Source: Isoetes taiwanensis (Eukaryota > Streptophyta > Lycopodiopsida > Isoetales > Isoetaceae). Taken from it: a stretch of 64,000 bases of DNA. A program made the position numbers and the translations under genes. Where the stretch lies: assembly GCA_021234155.1 (NCBI GenBank), contig JAJEKV010000025.1, forward strand, positions 7,762,531 through 7,826,530, read 5' to 3'. How positions within the stretch are numbered: the stretch's first letter is position 1; the number at the start of each line of letters is the position of its first letter. Positions 33,349-45,335 of the stretch are shown piece after piece. The notes under the pieces are model-generated. The model searched no databases. It was not told where the DNA came from and was given only the letters and a program-made list of their open reading frames with translations.

Positions 33349-34595
33349 TATAGTGTTGTAAAGGGTATGACAGATATCAGTCAAAAGTATGGGTGTCTTG
33401 CAGTCCTAGTGAAGTTTGAATGAAGGTACACAGCTAGTTCCTAAACTTGTCAGAAACTGAAAAGCATCCCATGTGTCATTACTTGTTCAGTAGATTTCAA
33501 AGACATTCTGGGAGCAGAGTCTGCATCATGCTTCCCCGTATTTGGGAAGGGCCAAAATGGGGAAGCCAAATGCAGAGTCATTAGTAGTAAAGCCAACTCC
33601 AGAAAAGCCATGCGATGTTGAAGGATGTTGAAGGCTTGGGTTGTTTGTACCATTAGAAAAATGGAATGATAGATTTCCTCACTAATATTATAATTTTTGA
33701 TCTTTTGATGGCATGTCTCCAAAATGCAATTTTGGCTAGATTAGATGTGTTACAGATGGAAGCATTAGTGTTCACAAATACCAGTTAAGGTACAGAACCT
33801 CATGTTTCTTGTAGTTGTATATCTATCAGAGAGCAAGTAGCATCAAGGAAATGCTTACTTGTGTATGTATTATTTTATCTCATAGTTATAAGATATTGTT
33901 TCTCCTGGACGTGGCTGAAAATTGATACATTCAAAGGGCTTGGAATTTCATCAACTACTTTCTGGTGCCATGCAATTATGTTACATTCTTGTAGAAACAT
34001 CTTCCTCTGTTAGAAAGTCTGGGGTAATGATAGATGGTTCTAAAAGAAGCTCAATTTGTCTTAAGGAGTTCAGGCCTTAGTTTTAGAAACCAAATGCTGA
34101 TTGGCGTTGGATTTCCATAATTGAAATCTGTTGGTCATGCTGGCAATCATGAAATAAGGGTATGCTGGTAACATTTTGATTAAGGCAGTGATTTTTGCGC
34201 CAAAGTATTCATATACAATTAACAAAAAATATATAGGAGGTCCATGTGATGTGTTTGCAAGTCTTCCGTTCAAAGTAATGTACCCCGATGAAATTTTTGA
34301 ATGAATCTTGTCTTTGTTTGTCCAACCGTTATTTATATAGTAAATGGTTTATAATGTTGTCAAAGAAATTTCTATTGATTAGGATTGTCATTACAGTAAC
34401 GAGCTTCCAGCGACTGAATCCGAACAATTAACACCAAGAAGAGCAAAAGAAAGAGAACTCCGCAGAACTCCACATCTTCTCTACCAGTTGTCAATCTTGA
34501 CAAAAATGTACTTATTGGTTTTGAAATGTTAAAATTATTTGTTATATTTGAAAAGTAAACAAGCTGGAAGGAGGTCAAAACTTTGTTTTTGGATA
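33349..34595. other. Katanin 3' region and intergenic sequence
   Basis: The 3' untranslated region must lie at the start of this stretch, but I see no canonical AATAAA close to the stop, which is common in plants. No further gene or repeat is recognised. Confidence 0.4.
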
Positions 34596-34712
34596 AGAAT
34601 AGAATAGGCTTTTATCGTCCATGGAGACCAATCGGCCTATGGGACCCAAAATAAAGAGCGGAGATTTGCACTTGGATAAGGTTGTAGCGAAGACCAATCG
34701 GCCTATGGGACA
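34596..34712 (-). mobile_element. LINE 3' end with (GAATA)n tail, partly duplicated
   Basis: Two to three AGAATA units (34596-34607) abut GCTTTTATCGTCCATGGAGA CCAATCGGCCTATGGGACCC. The block AGACCAATCGGCCTATGGGA occurs a second time at 34691-34710. This is the best-preserved example of the motif also found at 24965 and 44433. Confidence 0.6.
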
Positions 34713-37700
34713 GGTTGTTACGAAGATATGGCGCGATTTTGTTTTTTTCTTTTCTTTTGACGTTATTGCACATTTACCATTGTGAAAAACCATATCTAAC
34801 ATATATGTAATTATTAGTGGAAAGATTCTTTCGTGCAAAAGCAGGGGGGCTGCTTGATTTAGACGACCAAATTTTTAACATGTTATCAGGGTATATACCC
34901 AGGCCAGGCCAAGTCCGGTGTTCCTCGCCCCCTTTTTGGGAACTTTGTCCAGAGATATCCTTTGCCATATCCCATCTGTGTGCTCCCTTTTTTAGGAACT
35001 TTGTTTTTCTTCGGCTGATTTCATAAGATCTGCTGTAGCCGATGAGCTAAAACAGCTCTGAAGGCGATGAGCACTGGAGCCAAGACCTCTATCGAAGCAC
35101 TGGAGTCCCTTGTTTGCATCCACTGAGGCCGCCATTAACATAGCTTCTCTTTTACATGATGAATCTGGCTCAGATTAAAGACATGCAGTATGAAATTGCA
35201 AAAATGGCAGTTGGAATAGTCAGATTTGATCATGCATTGGCAGAAATTTGTGCCGTCGTCCCCTAGTTTTTCCTACCCCTGCGTAATAAGTTGCAATGAG
35301 AATTTGATGCAGCAGAGAATGAGCAGATTCTAAGAAAAAACCCGCGACATTCTAAGAAAAATGGAATGCCACAGATTTTCCTCAAAAATCTTTAGTTTCC
35401 CGCGAATCTTATGAGGTATTTCGTGCCTTCAGACAAATTTTATGAGATATAGATGAAGAGAGCTTCTTCAGACGGCCAAATCTGAAGACTTATTCTTCAA
35501 ATTTGAACAAAAATCCCTCTCAAGACTTCAAATTTGAATGAGAATCCCTTGTTCTTCTGTCTTACGACTGTGTTTTTTTGTTTTCAGAACTGATTGCTGA
35601 AGAGATAGAACCGCCTATGGTTTCATGTTTCCCCGCTGTATTTCTCTGTGTTTATCACGGTCGGCCATCGTGGCTGTCGATCTCGCGCGAGATCTGTTGC
35701 TTACAATCCTCTGTCCAAAGCACCAAGGCTGGAATATATATAACCTGTCAGATCGCTATAACCATAGCTAAGGCTGGACACATGTCTATTTCGTCTAAGT
35801 GCAAACTTTTTGTTATTTTTCAAACTTAACCATTGGATGCCAATAAAATACATTCCAATAAAATACATGCACTTATCATTGGATGACGTGGAATACTTAA
35901 TTCACATTGGAATGCTCTCATGTCGCAGCAAGGTCCAGGAGCCATGCTACCCAGGCGCCCTTGTTTCTACAAAATGCAGCCAGAAACTAGCATTACTAGT
36001 GCCCAGCTTAACCAAATCACAGGGTTGAAGCAAGAATAAATGCGGCCTCAAGTGTCCAGGTTAACCAAATCACAGAGTTGAAGCAAGAATGAATGCGGTG
36101 ATTCGAGACCAAACACAGGTCAGATTATATGGAAAATATGGCATGTCCGGTCCAAATCTACAGCTTCTGAGTGATGCAAAGCTTCATAAAGCTTGGCCGT
36201 TAGCATATCTGTTCACCAAATCCAGATACATTCGTAGATGCAGTAGGTGCCAAATACAGCCGTAGAGGACAAACCCAGATGCAGCAGATGGAAAATCTGG
36301 CGGTCACCTTTGTGCCCTGCACAAAACACGAAGGAATAGATCACCCGGTAAATACAGCCAGATCCGGCAAAGGACTTCAAGCATTCTCAGTTTCATAACC
36401 ACAAATAGAAGCTCAGGTACCACGCCCACAAGCCCAAAATTTAAAAAAGAAAAAACCCAACCTTTAAAAACAGATTGCAAATCGTCTATTACAAACCTTA
36501 TGGGCCCATTGTTATTTTTGAGAAACAAATCTACCACATTTTGCATCTGCAGATAGTTGATTTTGTTCTAGCTAATTGAACTCTTGGCTTTGCTTTTGGT
36601 TGTCATTCCCTCCTTTTGAGGTTTTAGGCCTTGCAACACTGTTACAAATGGGAGCATGTTATGTGAGGAGGCTCTATGGCATTACCAAGTGATCTCCATT
36701 AAGTCATTTACTAGATATCCTATTCAACAATTTTCTTTTATTAATTCTACCTGTAGAACATCCAGGAACTACGTGTAGCACAAGCTAAGAGATATGTACT
36801 ACATCTTTGATCATCTTTGATTCATTCTTATTGTTCTTAATCCTCAAGATTCATTTGCAGCTGCACAATCATTCTTATTGTTTATAACCCTCAAAATGTG
36901 TGTGGCATCTTTTAATTCATTTTATTGTTCAACAAGTGAAGTGTTGATAAAGTAAATATTTTCTCCAAGTGTGTTGTCCCCAAAATCATCCCCTTCTTCT
37001 ATAGCAAGGCCCTCTTTTATGAGGCACTAAACCCTTTAGCTAAGGGCTCAAATGGAACTCTCTGTTAAAACCATAAATTGGCAACTAGTTGATCCCTAGT
37101 TTGATCTATTGCTATTTGCTTTCAACTTTCTTTGTATAAATAATGCATGTGTTGCCTTGTGAACTTGCCTTCTTTTTTTTAAGCAAGCATTGCATTGTCA
37201 AAGTTAGGACTTTAATACTGGGTTCAATTGCACGGGTCTGAACTAAAGAAATGTTTGCGGCGGCCTTGGCCGCCGCGATAAATTTCTTGTAATGATAATG
37301 ATGCAATCCTTTTGAGAAAGAGTTAGGAATCTTGCTCTTGACTAGTATGGCATGTTTAACCATGGAATTTTCCTAACACTTGAGCAGTGGTATGTATTGC
37401 AAGCTAAGCTTATAACACAAGCCAAGTGATGGCTTGCCAACGCCATAAATATCAGATGTGGTCATGTCTCCCTAAATCGCAAGTCGTATATTTTTTTTTT
37501 TGCGATGTGGTTTAAACATGTCAAAATGTGGCTATAACATGCCAAAGACCTAGATATACCATGGATATACTCATGGTTTAAACATGGCGGCATCCGATAT
37601 TTATGGCGCTCGACTTGGATGGCTTGCCAACCAAAGTAATGGCTTAATCTGTTTATCTTATCTTAGATAAAAAGAAATACATAAGTTCTTTTCCTTTATA

Positions 37701-38045
37701 TTTGGAAAATAAAATGGTACATAATTGGGAAGCCTTGTTTAATGGCTGAGGCTTAACGGTTAGAGAATAGTAAATAGTTGGCTGGAACTTGGCCGATCCC
37801 TAAATGAAGATTTTATAGAAGTGTCCAATTTGGCGATGATGGATAGATTAGGGCTTGAAAAATAACATCTAGTTGCATGAGTCCTATGCCAGATTTCAGC
37901 AAACTCATTTTCGGGCCAGTTTTCTAAAATATAGATATACGGATTTGCTTCTCTATTTGGCTGGCTAAAAAGCAAGAGTTTATGTAATGATCCTGGCCAC
38001 TTGATGGGCCAGTATACGTACTCATGTGCGTATATGCATGTTTGA
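34713..38045. other. Intergenic, small repeats only
   Basis: No gene recognised. Contains a short direct repeat at about 36007-36091 (TAACCAAATCACAG.GTTGAAGC, period 56 bp), a doubled CCAATAAAATACAT phrase near 35840-35866, and a GC-rich hairpin at 37257-37276. Other open frames lack motifs. Confidence 0.45.
37257..37276. repeat. GC-only hairpin in AT-rich DNA
   Basis: GCGGCGGCCTTGGCCGCCGC: perfect 9-bp G/C arms around TT, surrounded by AT-rich sequence. Confidence 0.9.
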
Positions 38046-38132
38046 CATGCATGCAAGATAGAACATGCATGAAAGATGGAACATGCATGCAAGATAAAAC
38101 ATGCATGCAACATTAAGAATAGAATAGAATAG
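38046..38132. repeat. CATGCATG minisatellite and (GAATA)n run
   Basis: A unit of about 18-19 bp (ACATGCATGCAAGATAGA and variants) is repeated about four times up to 38110, directly followed at 38117-38132 by GAATAGAATAGAATAG. The latter is the same microsatellite type as at the LINE ends at 24.9 and 34.6 kb, and is followed by ATTTTTGAC. Confidence 0.8.
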
Positions 38133-38279
38133 ATTTTTGACATCAGCAACTTGTCTACTCCCAAAAGAAAAGCAAGAGGTAAAGCTATAGAGACCTACCT
38201 AGGAGTGGCCCTTCTGTTAATCTTGCTAAGCCTCAGCCTTTCTTGTGCCCTTGTGTCTCGAACTTTTCTCACCATTCCA

Positions 38280-38462
38280 ATGAGAATAATCTCATGGAAC
38301 TTGAGAGGAATCAAAGGTCTTGTTAAAAGAAGAAGTTTTATCCCTCAAATGAAAGAATATAAAGCAAGTATTATCCTGATCCAAGAGCACCATCTTCCTC
38401 TATTAAAATCTTCCAATTTAGGTACCTGTCAGTCCAATCATTGGCAGGGAGCTATAAATCTC
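38280..38462 (+). pseudogene. LINE endonuclease N-terminal fragment
   Basis: Reads MRIISWNLRGIKGLVKRRSF followed by EYKASIILIQEHHL, the N-terminal endonuclease/exonuclease/phosphatase signature of plant L1-like LINE ORF2 (mriisWNvRGl ... ILiQEtk). The upstream in-frame extension (from 38151) has no family similarity that I can see. The fragment breaks off at about 38462, where reverse-transcriptase sequence in the opposite orientation begins. Confidence 0.8.
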
Positions 38463-38464
38463 TG

Positions 38465-39200
38465 ATACTGTTCTTCTCCTTTGCTTTCCGAAATTTGTCA
38501 TGAAGAGCTTCCATGACTATAAGAAAGAGGAAGAAAGCAAGGGGGCATCCTTGCTTGACTCCCTTTTTATGTTGAATCTCAGGCTGCACTCTCCATTGAT
38601 TAGAACATACGAAGAATTGTGAAAAATAGATTAGAAGACTTTGATAACATTATCGTTGAAGCTTTCTGCAATAAAGTTCAAGGAAGTTCCAATTGACAGT
38701 ATCAAAGACCTTTGTTATATTAAGTTTTAGAAGAGCCACTTCCTGATTAGAGTCTTTAGCCCATTTAAGACCCAAGCTGTAGTGGTGACATGGTCCAGAA
38801 TGCTCCTCCCCTTAAGGAAGGAAGGAAGGAAGTTTATTTTAACAAGATAGGCAGATTGAGGGGTTGATAATGTTGTTCAGAATAATTTTAAGTCTGTGAG
38901 TTATTGCCCCCGCAATAATATGATAAATGACATTAGTCAGAGAGATAGGTCGATAATCAGAAAATGAGATAGGGTCTTGAATTTTAGGAATCAAAGTGAT
39001 GAAACTGGTGTTGATTCTGCTATCCAGATATTTCCTGATCATAAACTCATTGGTAATGTTGAGAATATAATCACCAAGGATAGTTCAACTGGCTTTGAAG
39101 AATTCTGCAGGCAATCTATCTGATCCAAGGGATTTTCCATTCTTCATATTCCCATCACTGCATTAAGTGTTTTCTCAACACTGTTGGCAAATCCAGAATT
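38465..39200 (-). pseudogene. LINE reverse transcriptase fragment
   Basis: The minus strand reads, in order: GKSLGSDRLPAEFFKAS, then INTSFITLIPKIQDPISFSD, YRPISLTNVIYHIIAGAITH, GRSILDHVTTAVLGLKWAKD, LLKLNITKVFDTVNW and KKGVKQGCPLAFFLFLIVME. These are the conserved fingers and palm motifs of L1-type reverse transcriptase. The FxDD catalytic box is not reached, because the fragment ends at the junction with the + strand endonuclease piece. Frameshifts and stops are present. Confidence 0.85.
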
Positions 39201-42200
39201 GAACGGTTCTGAATAGACGCTAAATATATCAAGGTTGCATCAAGAAAGGGAGAGAAGCGGATGCACACTGATATCTGAGGGCGCAAGCTCCTAAAACAAT
39301 GGGGAAATAAAATTGTATTCAGTGTTGTTATGTCAATACATGAAGTACAATATATAAATAAAATGATGATACTAAGAATAGTATTAGCCGTTCAGCCATC
39401 GCCCACTAATAACGGCCGTTAGTTAGGCCGGTGCTCAATGTTGATAAGTGCTTAGTCAACATCTATGTGTTGAGCGTTGTCACTGTTGTGACATCATGTC
39501 TAACAACAAGATGGTGATCTCGATATCATATACCTCGATACTCCTCCTTGATGAGAGATCGCCACCTCCATGCTCAGCCTCCTCCTTTTGGAGGTAAGAT
39601 ATGAATCTTGGTCAAGACTGTCACTTAATCAGAGTCCTTGAAAAGTTCACAAATCAAGTTTGCATGAAGAGATCAACTTTACTCTCTCAGGTAGGTAAAT
39701 AGGCTTGCTAATCAACCGATGTATCAACAACAATACGCTAATAAGGCAATTGGAGTTTATCTATGAAAATTGTTTCTACATATAGCCTCAATATAGGCAG
39801 TAGAAGCATCAAATACGATTACTTTGTTAAGACCTATAGATTCAGCAACCACAAATGCAGCTACTTCAATAATGCTATGTTGAAATTCTCCATGGAAATC
39901 AAACCTTAGTACCTTCGCTTGACCTTGATCAAGTGTTGCTAAGAGTAAAGAGTCAACTGCTCCTCCTTGCTTTGGAATCATGATCGTATATGATGTACTT
40001 TCAACTTCTTCACAATCAATTGAATTAAAGTCTCCTCCTTTGATCCGAAACACTGAGCTGAAAGTGCCATAACAAGGCCGGAAGTGTTAGCGCGCGATGA
40101 ACGCCCTCGTACAACGCTGCCAAAGTATCAGAAATGAAGCCACTTGATGAAGTGCTACTATATTGTCTGAAAATGGGGATATGAAGGCCATATCAAGATA
40201 TCCTAGCTCAATGGCTGAGGCATCTATTACTTCTTGCTTTGAAGGTATTGGAATATCAGAAATCGGCATCCACTTATTGGGCACTACTGCATCGTCTGAT
40301 ATCCAGTAGAAGGATCAATCCACTACTTGACTTACGGGAAGAGTATCCGCATGTATGCTTCTCCTCCTCATGTTCATACATCCATACAGGAAGTGAGTCT
40401 TTGAATGTCCATTTGCAAAAGTGGCATGATCATCTTTATGCATGCATCTCATGTGATCCTCCTTAATAGAAGAGATTGCTTGATGGAATGTACCTTGAGA
40501 AAATGCACCCTAGCAAGTAACTATGCGCCAAGAGCCGCTGGCGGAGGAAGCACAATAATAGAAGCAAAACAAGAAGCAAATCCTAAGTCTAGCTTTGAAG
40601 GATACATAATCCACACAGTCCTTGAAAGTGAGTTCTAACGTGGATGGCCCATAAATATATTTCTTGGTTATGTTTGATCCGATTCAGCGTTAAATCCCCA
40701 GTATAATCCGGATAGTTTATATACGAACTCCGTTCTATACAATAATATATTGTCAACGTTTTTAGCTGACAGTGAGCCTCTAACACGGGCTATAGAGCAA
40801 TAAAGAGGTGAGGCCTAGCTTCGGCAAGATCTCATAAAGCGTCTCGGTGCCTAAGGCTTCACCATTAAAACAAAGAAACAAACAATGCACAGGCGCAAAG
40901 ATGATAAGCCAAAGGTACTAATATTTACGTAATCAAAATTTTACAATGCAATAGCGGTCCGGGACAAAGGCGGTCACGGGGCCATATTTACCTTTATAGT
41001 AGCCCTATCGCTGACATCAAAGAAAGCCGGTGACGCCGGTTCTAGCGATGTTGAATTCGGATCGTGATAGTGATGTTTCTTCATTATTATATAAATGGGA
41101 TACCTAAGCATCGGCTTACACAGAGCGTGTGCACGAAGCACCATGTCCTGATGATGTATCACCAGAAATGCCATCAAGAGATTAAACAAAATTTCCACCC
41201 TAGCCATCAGTGTACTCACATGTTCTGTATATATTGAAACAAGGGAAAACCTAGATATAGGTGCTTGTAGTGGATTTGCAGGAGCATCTAGAATGCGTTC
41301 AACTTTGTGTACGACATGATGCCGCATAAGTACAAAAACTTCCCAACCCTTCTCTACCCCACCTTGATCTATATTGCTTGAAGATGCTACATCTGTCACA
41401 TGTCCTATGTCAGGCATAAGTAAGCAATATTATTATATGCTACAGTTTTGCTCACAAACATCACATTGTGATCACGAACAAACAAGCTACGAAGAAACGC
41501 GAAGGCGATCCTAGTGACCTAAGTCACTTACTAGGTAAAGGAAGATGCTACTAAAGATAATGACATCCTTTGCTAGCTCTCAGAGATGCTACTCAAGATA
41601 GTGACGTCAAAGCAAGTGGAACAATGACAAAGAAATCAGGTACTGCTGACGTGAAAATGAATTACGAGCCAAAGGTGCATTAGAGTTTTTAGTTCATGAG
41701 TAATTACTTAGCAGCCTCTTGTCCCTTCGAGGCGGTTAAAGTAAAGAATAAAGGAGGAAATATTATGCAACTGCTCAAACAAATGTCAATTTATGATAAT
41801 CCACTTCAATGTGCATAAGTGTTGTTGTCAACACGAGTAGGACAAACAAATTAGCATGTATCATACCTATGTAGATAATAAGTCTGGTATGGTCTATATT
41901 ATTTAATTAGAGCTGTGTATTTGCATGTATTTAAAATCGCAGCATGGGGAACCTAGTTATTTATGTCGGGGCCTATGCATGGCATGCACTTAGGCTTATA
42001 GCTGCTCCTCAGGCTTGAATGGTAAATCTATATATTATGTAATAACTAGCCTGCTAGTGAAACACCGAGGCCCATCATAATATTTGAACCAGCCTGAAAT
42101 CAGGAACTCCATGTATTTTTTCCCTCGATATGGCTTTAACATGTCACGATGGAAAAAATTCGCTAAGTCCACAAAAATGCCATGTATTTTTTTTGGTTCA

Positions 42201-42714
42201 AACATGATGGTGATAGATAAGTAAGGTGCTGAATGAAACGGGAATAGAATTAAAATCTTGCAAATATCCTTCCAACATTATTTCTAGATAAATATTGATA
42301 TTTAGACATCTCGATAAGCAAAAAATGTTACCATTGTCGTATTACGAAGCCTAAGTTCTATTCTAGGTGAGACATCCTACCACTTTGTATGCTTACTCGG
42401 TTTGGTAAAAACCAAAGGAGCGATATGCATAAAATTTTATTTTTTTGCCACTCCATATCATTCAAACTTCAAAAATCTTTCAGGAATGGAGAACATACTC
42501 GCCCGCCAATATAACTCTCCAGACATTTGCAAAATAAAATAAACATTTGCATAATCTTCTAGACGTTTACTGCAAAATTACTCGAAGATTTTAGACTTAA
42601 GGATCACCTCACAGGATAGCATCACGCAAATCAGGGCTTCCGTTAAAGCTGTACTTGGGCCCATGGTAGATCGCTCAGTATTCGATCCTTGAATGTTCTG
42701 TGGAAGTTCGAGAC
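39201..42714. other. Intergenic, unassigned open frames only
   Basis: Minus-strand open frames at 40284-40087, 40053-39757 and 41417-40974 have mixed composition but no recognisable domain. No RNA gene or repeat was seen. Confidence 0.4.
40974..41417 (-). other. Unrecognised 147-codon open frame
   Basis: The longest uninterrupted frame in the right half of the window, opening MPDIGHVTDVASSSNIDQGG and ending in a stop at 40974. It contains a histidine-rich stretch (MKKHHYHD) and hydrophobic segments. It has no recognisable motif, splice context or related neighbour. It could be a mobile-element remnant or chance. Confidence 0.25.
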
Positions 42715-43160
42715 AAATAAATGGGTAGAAAGCGTGACTCATAAGCGTCTAGGCGATTTCTTAGAGTTGGTTAAAGGTCATGTCCAGTTAGGAGTTAATT
42801 GTCGAGCATGTCACAGTTAGGAGTCTCTATATGCATGTGAAGTAATTATTGTGACATGGGCATAGCCTTGGATGCCGAGGGCCGAGCATAGTCTAGTGGG
42901 AGGTAGCGGGCCATGCTAAGGCCGCTCGAGTATTGATCAGCAGATGTGCACGTAGGGCATTCTCGAGATTTCTGCAGGCATATAAATGGGTGAAGCAATT
43001 TACTCATAAGCGTCTAGGCGGTTTTTTGCGGTTAGTTAGGGCATGTAGGTTAGGAACATTCTGACATAAATGGGTGGGGCGACTACTCATAAGCGTCTAG
43101 GCGGTTTTGCCCAGGTTAAGTTAAGGGCATGTCGGTTAGGAACATTACGAAATGTAAGAT
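42715..43160 (+). repeat. Diverged repeats with CATAAGCGTCTAGGCG core
   Basis: Three copies share AAATGGGT.., then CTCATAAGCGTCTAGGCG, a T-rich spacer, a GGTTA..TAA/GGGCATGT block and GTTAGGA. They start at about 42718, 42984 and 43068; the last two are in tandem with a period of 84 bp. Non-coding. Confidence 0.85.
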
Positions 43161-44432
43161 TCCCTAATGAATGCCCAGCCATGACTTTAAAATATTCATA
43201 ATAAAGCTCACTTTCCTCGGATAAAGCGATTTAAACGTGACTACTATCATATCTCAATATCTGGCATTTTTAAGCAAAATCCATATAGTCCTAAAGACCA
43301 CAAGCTGCATGTAACTCTTGCCAACTCATACGTAAAGGCGGTGTATCTATGCCAGTTTACCTTCTTAGCCTTAAAGTGTAGTAACCTTGTATTCCATAAT
43401 TTCTTGGTTAAAGTAAATTCAACCACTAAACCGAATGCATGTTCTTACTATTTGATTATCTTTGCCAGAAGCTCTTAGATTACTCGGATCTCCTTACTTG
43501 TTCCAAGCAGGTCTTCATTAGGGAGCCATATTGGAGATGGAGTCTATCATGTTCTACTCAATTTAAAATTACTAGCGAACAATTGTCATTAGCAATTTTC
43601 CTCTAATAAGTCACGATTCTTCCATTAATTGCCACAATGTCATAACTATAGGGATGCTCTTGCATTTTTCAATCTCAAATTAATCCATTGGTTATTTAAA
43701 CCTCCACAAGACAATTGAAATGCTATAAAACAATATAAAAGCAACAAAATAAATATAAACAACAAAAGTAGGACATCTAAAATCCAAAGCCAAGCAATGG
43801 AAGTGGCGGGTTTCCAAGTCGATCCTATTTGGTTTTTCCATGCCTAAATCGGCGGCTTTTCAATATTAAAATCGGCCTTCTCCTTTTTGAATTTCGACTG
43901 ATTTATATCACTTTGCATGGATTTACCTTCTACTTTTGCACCATGCCCATATGATGATTTGCAAAATTAAGCTTATCATACGCACATAATCTTATCTTGC
44001 AAAGCCATTAGTAGATCACAACAATCGCATCAATAATTCCTTGAAAATCAAAGGAAGATCGGCCCCATGGATCGGCCTCGTAACAATCTAGCCTCTAGCG
44101 ATTCCTTTAACGCTGATGCAAATCCAAACTTTCCTCAATTCAGAACATATGCAAATTTAGCTATGGCGATTTAGGCCTCGAATTCAGATCCGACAAAATT
44201 GCCAGAAAGAAGATGATTGATGCAGTCCAGCGTGATCTCCAAAGGTTGCCTCATAAGTCTCCTCGCTTTCTTGCTTTGCAAACTCTTACCAAAACTTCAA
44301 CGTCCAATCTCCACTAAGCTCTCTAAAACTCTTGCCTGTATGCTCTGTGCTGCTAAGGTTTTCCCTCAAAAACAACTTCGGGCCGGGGGTTTTTAATCGG
44401 CGATATCAGCTTGCTTTGCTCTCTTTTGTTTG
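43161..44432. other. Intergenic, nothing recognised
   Basis: No motif or repeat was identified. Confidence 0.45.
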
Positions 44433-44465
44433 GGTCCCATAGGCCAATCGGTCTACGTGGACGAG
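44433..44465 (+). mobile_element. LINE 3' end motif, + orientation
   Basis: TGGGTCCCATAGGCCAATCG GTCTACGTGGACG is the reverse complement of the conserved block next to the microsatellites at 24.96 and 34.61 kb. No microsatellite tail follows this copy, so it is probably 3'-eroded. Confidence 0.5.
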
Positions 44466-45059
44466 GAGATATTTGGATCCATCTGATTGGGTAGAGCTTG
44501 TGTTCTTCTTATCTGAGCTGCCATCCTCTTCACTTTCTCGATCATAGTTAAAGAAAATAGAAGGAATTTTCCGTAACTGTTGGGGCAGATCACTTACATA
44601 GATGTGTTGCATGACTTATTGAGAGTGATTGTCCTCTGATTGCTCCAGTGGCTGAGTTGTTTCTGAGATATCTTCTGTGGCAGTGGCCTTGCATTTGACT
44701 TCTTCTAGGTTTTGAATGGCCATTTTGCAGATTATACTTTCAATCTCCATGGATGAAGAGACCATTGATGCGGCTACTATTATCCTCTCTAACTTTGCTC
44801 TAGTTGTAGAATCAACCACCGCAAAATCCCACAGCTTGCATACGATACGATTTCTTGGCGGCGATATCAGGTGCTAATCCCGGTTGGAATGCAACTTCAA
44901 TCCTCCCAATATTCCTTTTAAGATGCTTGGTATTCTCTTTGCCACCAGATCTTTGGTCTGGAATTATTGAGGAATTCATCTTCCAAGGGTGGACAGCATC
45001 CGTATCTGTCTCTATCTCAATCTCTATTATTCTTGCTCCCAAGAAAGTTCACACCAGAC

Positions 45060-45335
45060 TCTAAAGTATCCTTGGCAGATTTATTGCTTGTGGTAGTAAT
45101 GAAAGAAGTTGGACTCCAGTTTCCATGGAAGAATGCTGCAGATCTAAGTATTTGGGTGGTTTGAGTATCATTAATATTGAAAAGCATGAAAAGGCCCTTG
45201 CAGCCAAGTACTTCTTCAGGGCTATCAACAATGGAATCAAGCATCATGTCTTCATCTTAATAACACAATACGTCTCCAAGTGCAAGTTGGAACACAAGTT
45301 CAATCTTCTTGATGCTGCCTTCTTTGACTAAAATT
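45060..45335 (+). pseudogene. LINE ORF2 C-terminal fragment
   Basis: Reads RFIACGSNERSWTPVSMEEC CRSK then YLGGLSIINIEKHEKALAAK YFFRAI. The GGLsi.Ni..hekALaaKy.fR block is the hallmark that follows the palm domain in plant LINE reverse transcriptases. The fragment is truncated on both sides. Confidence 0.75.
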
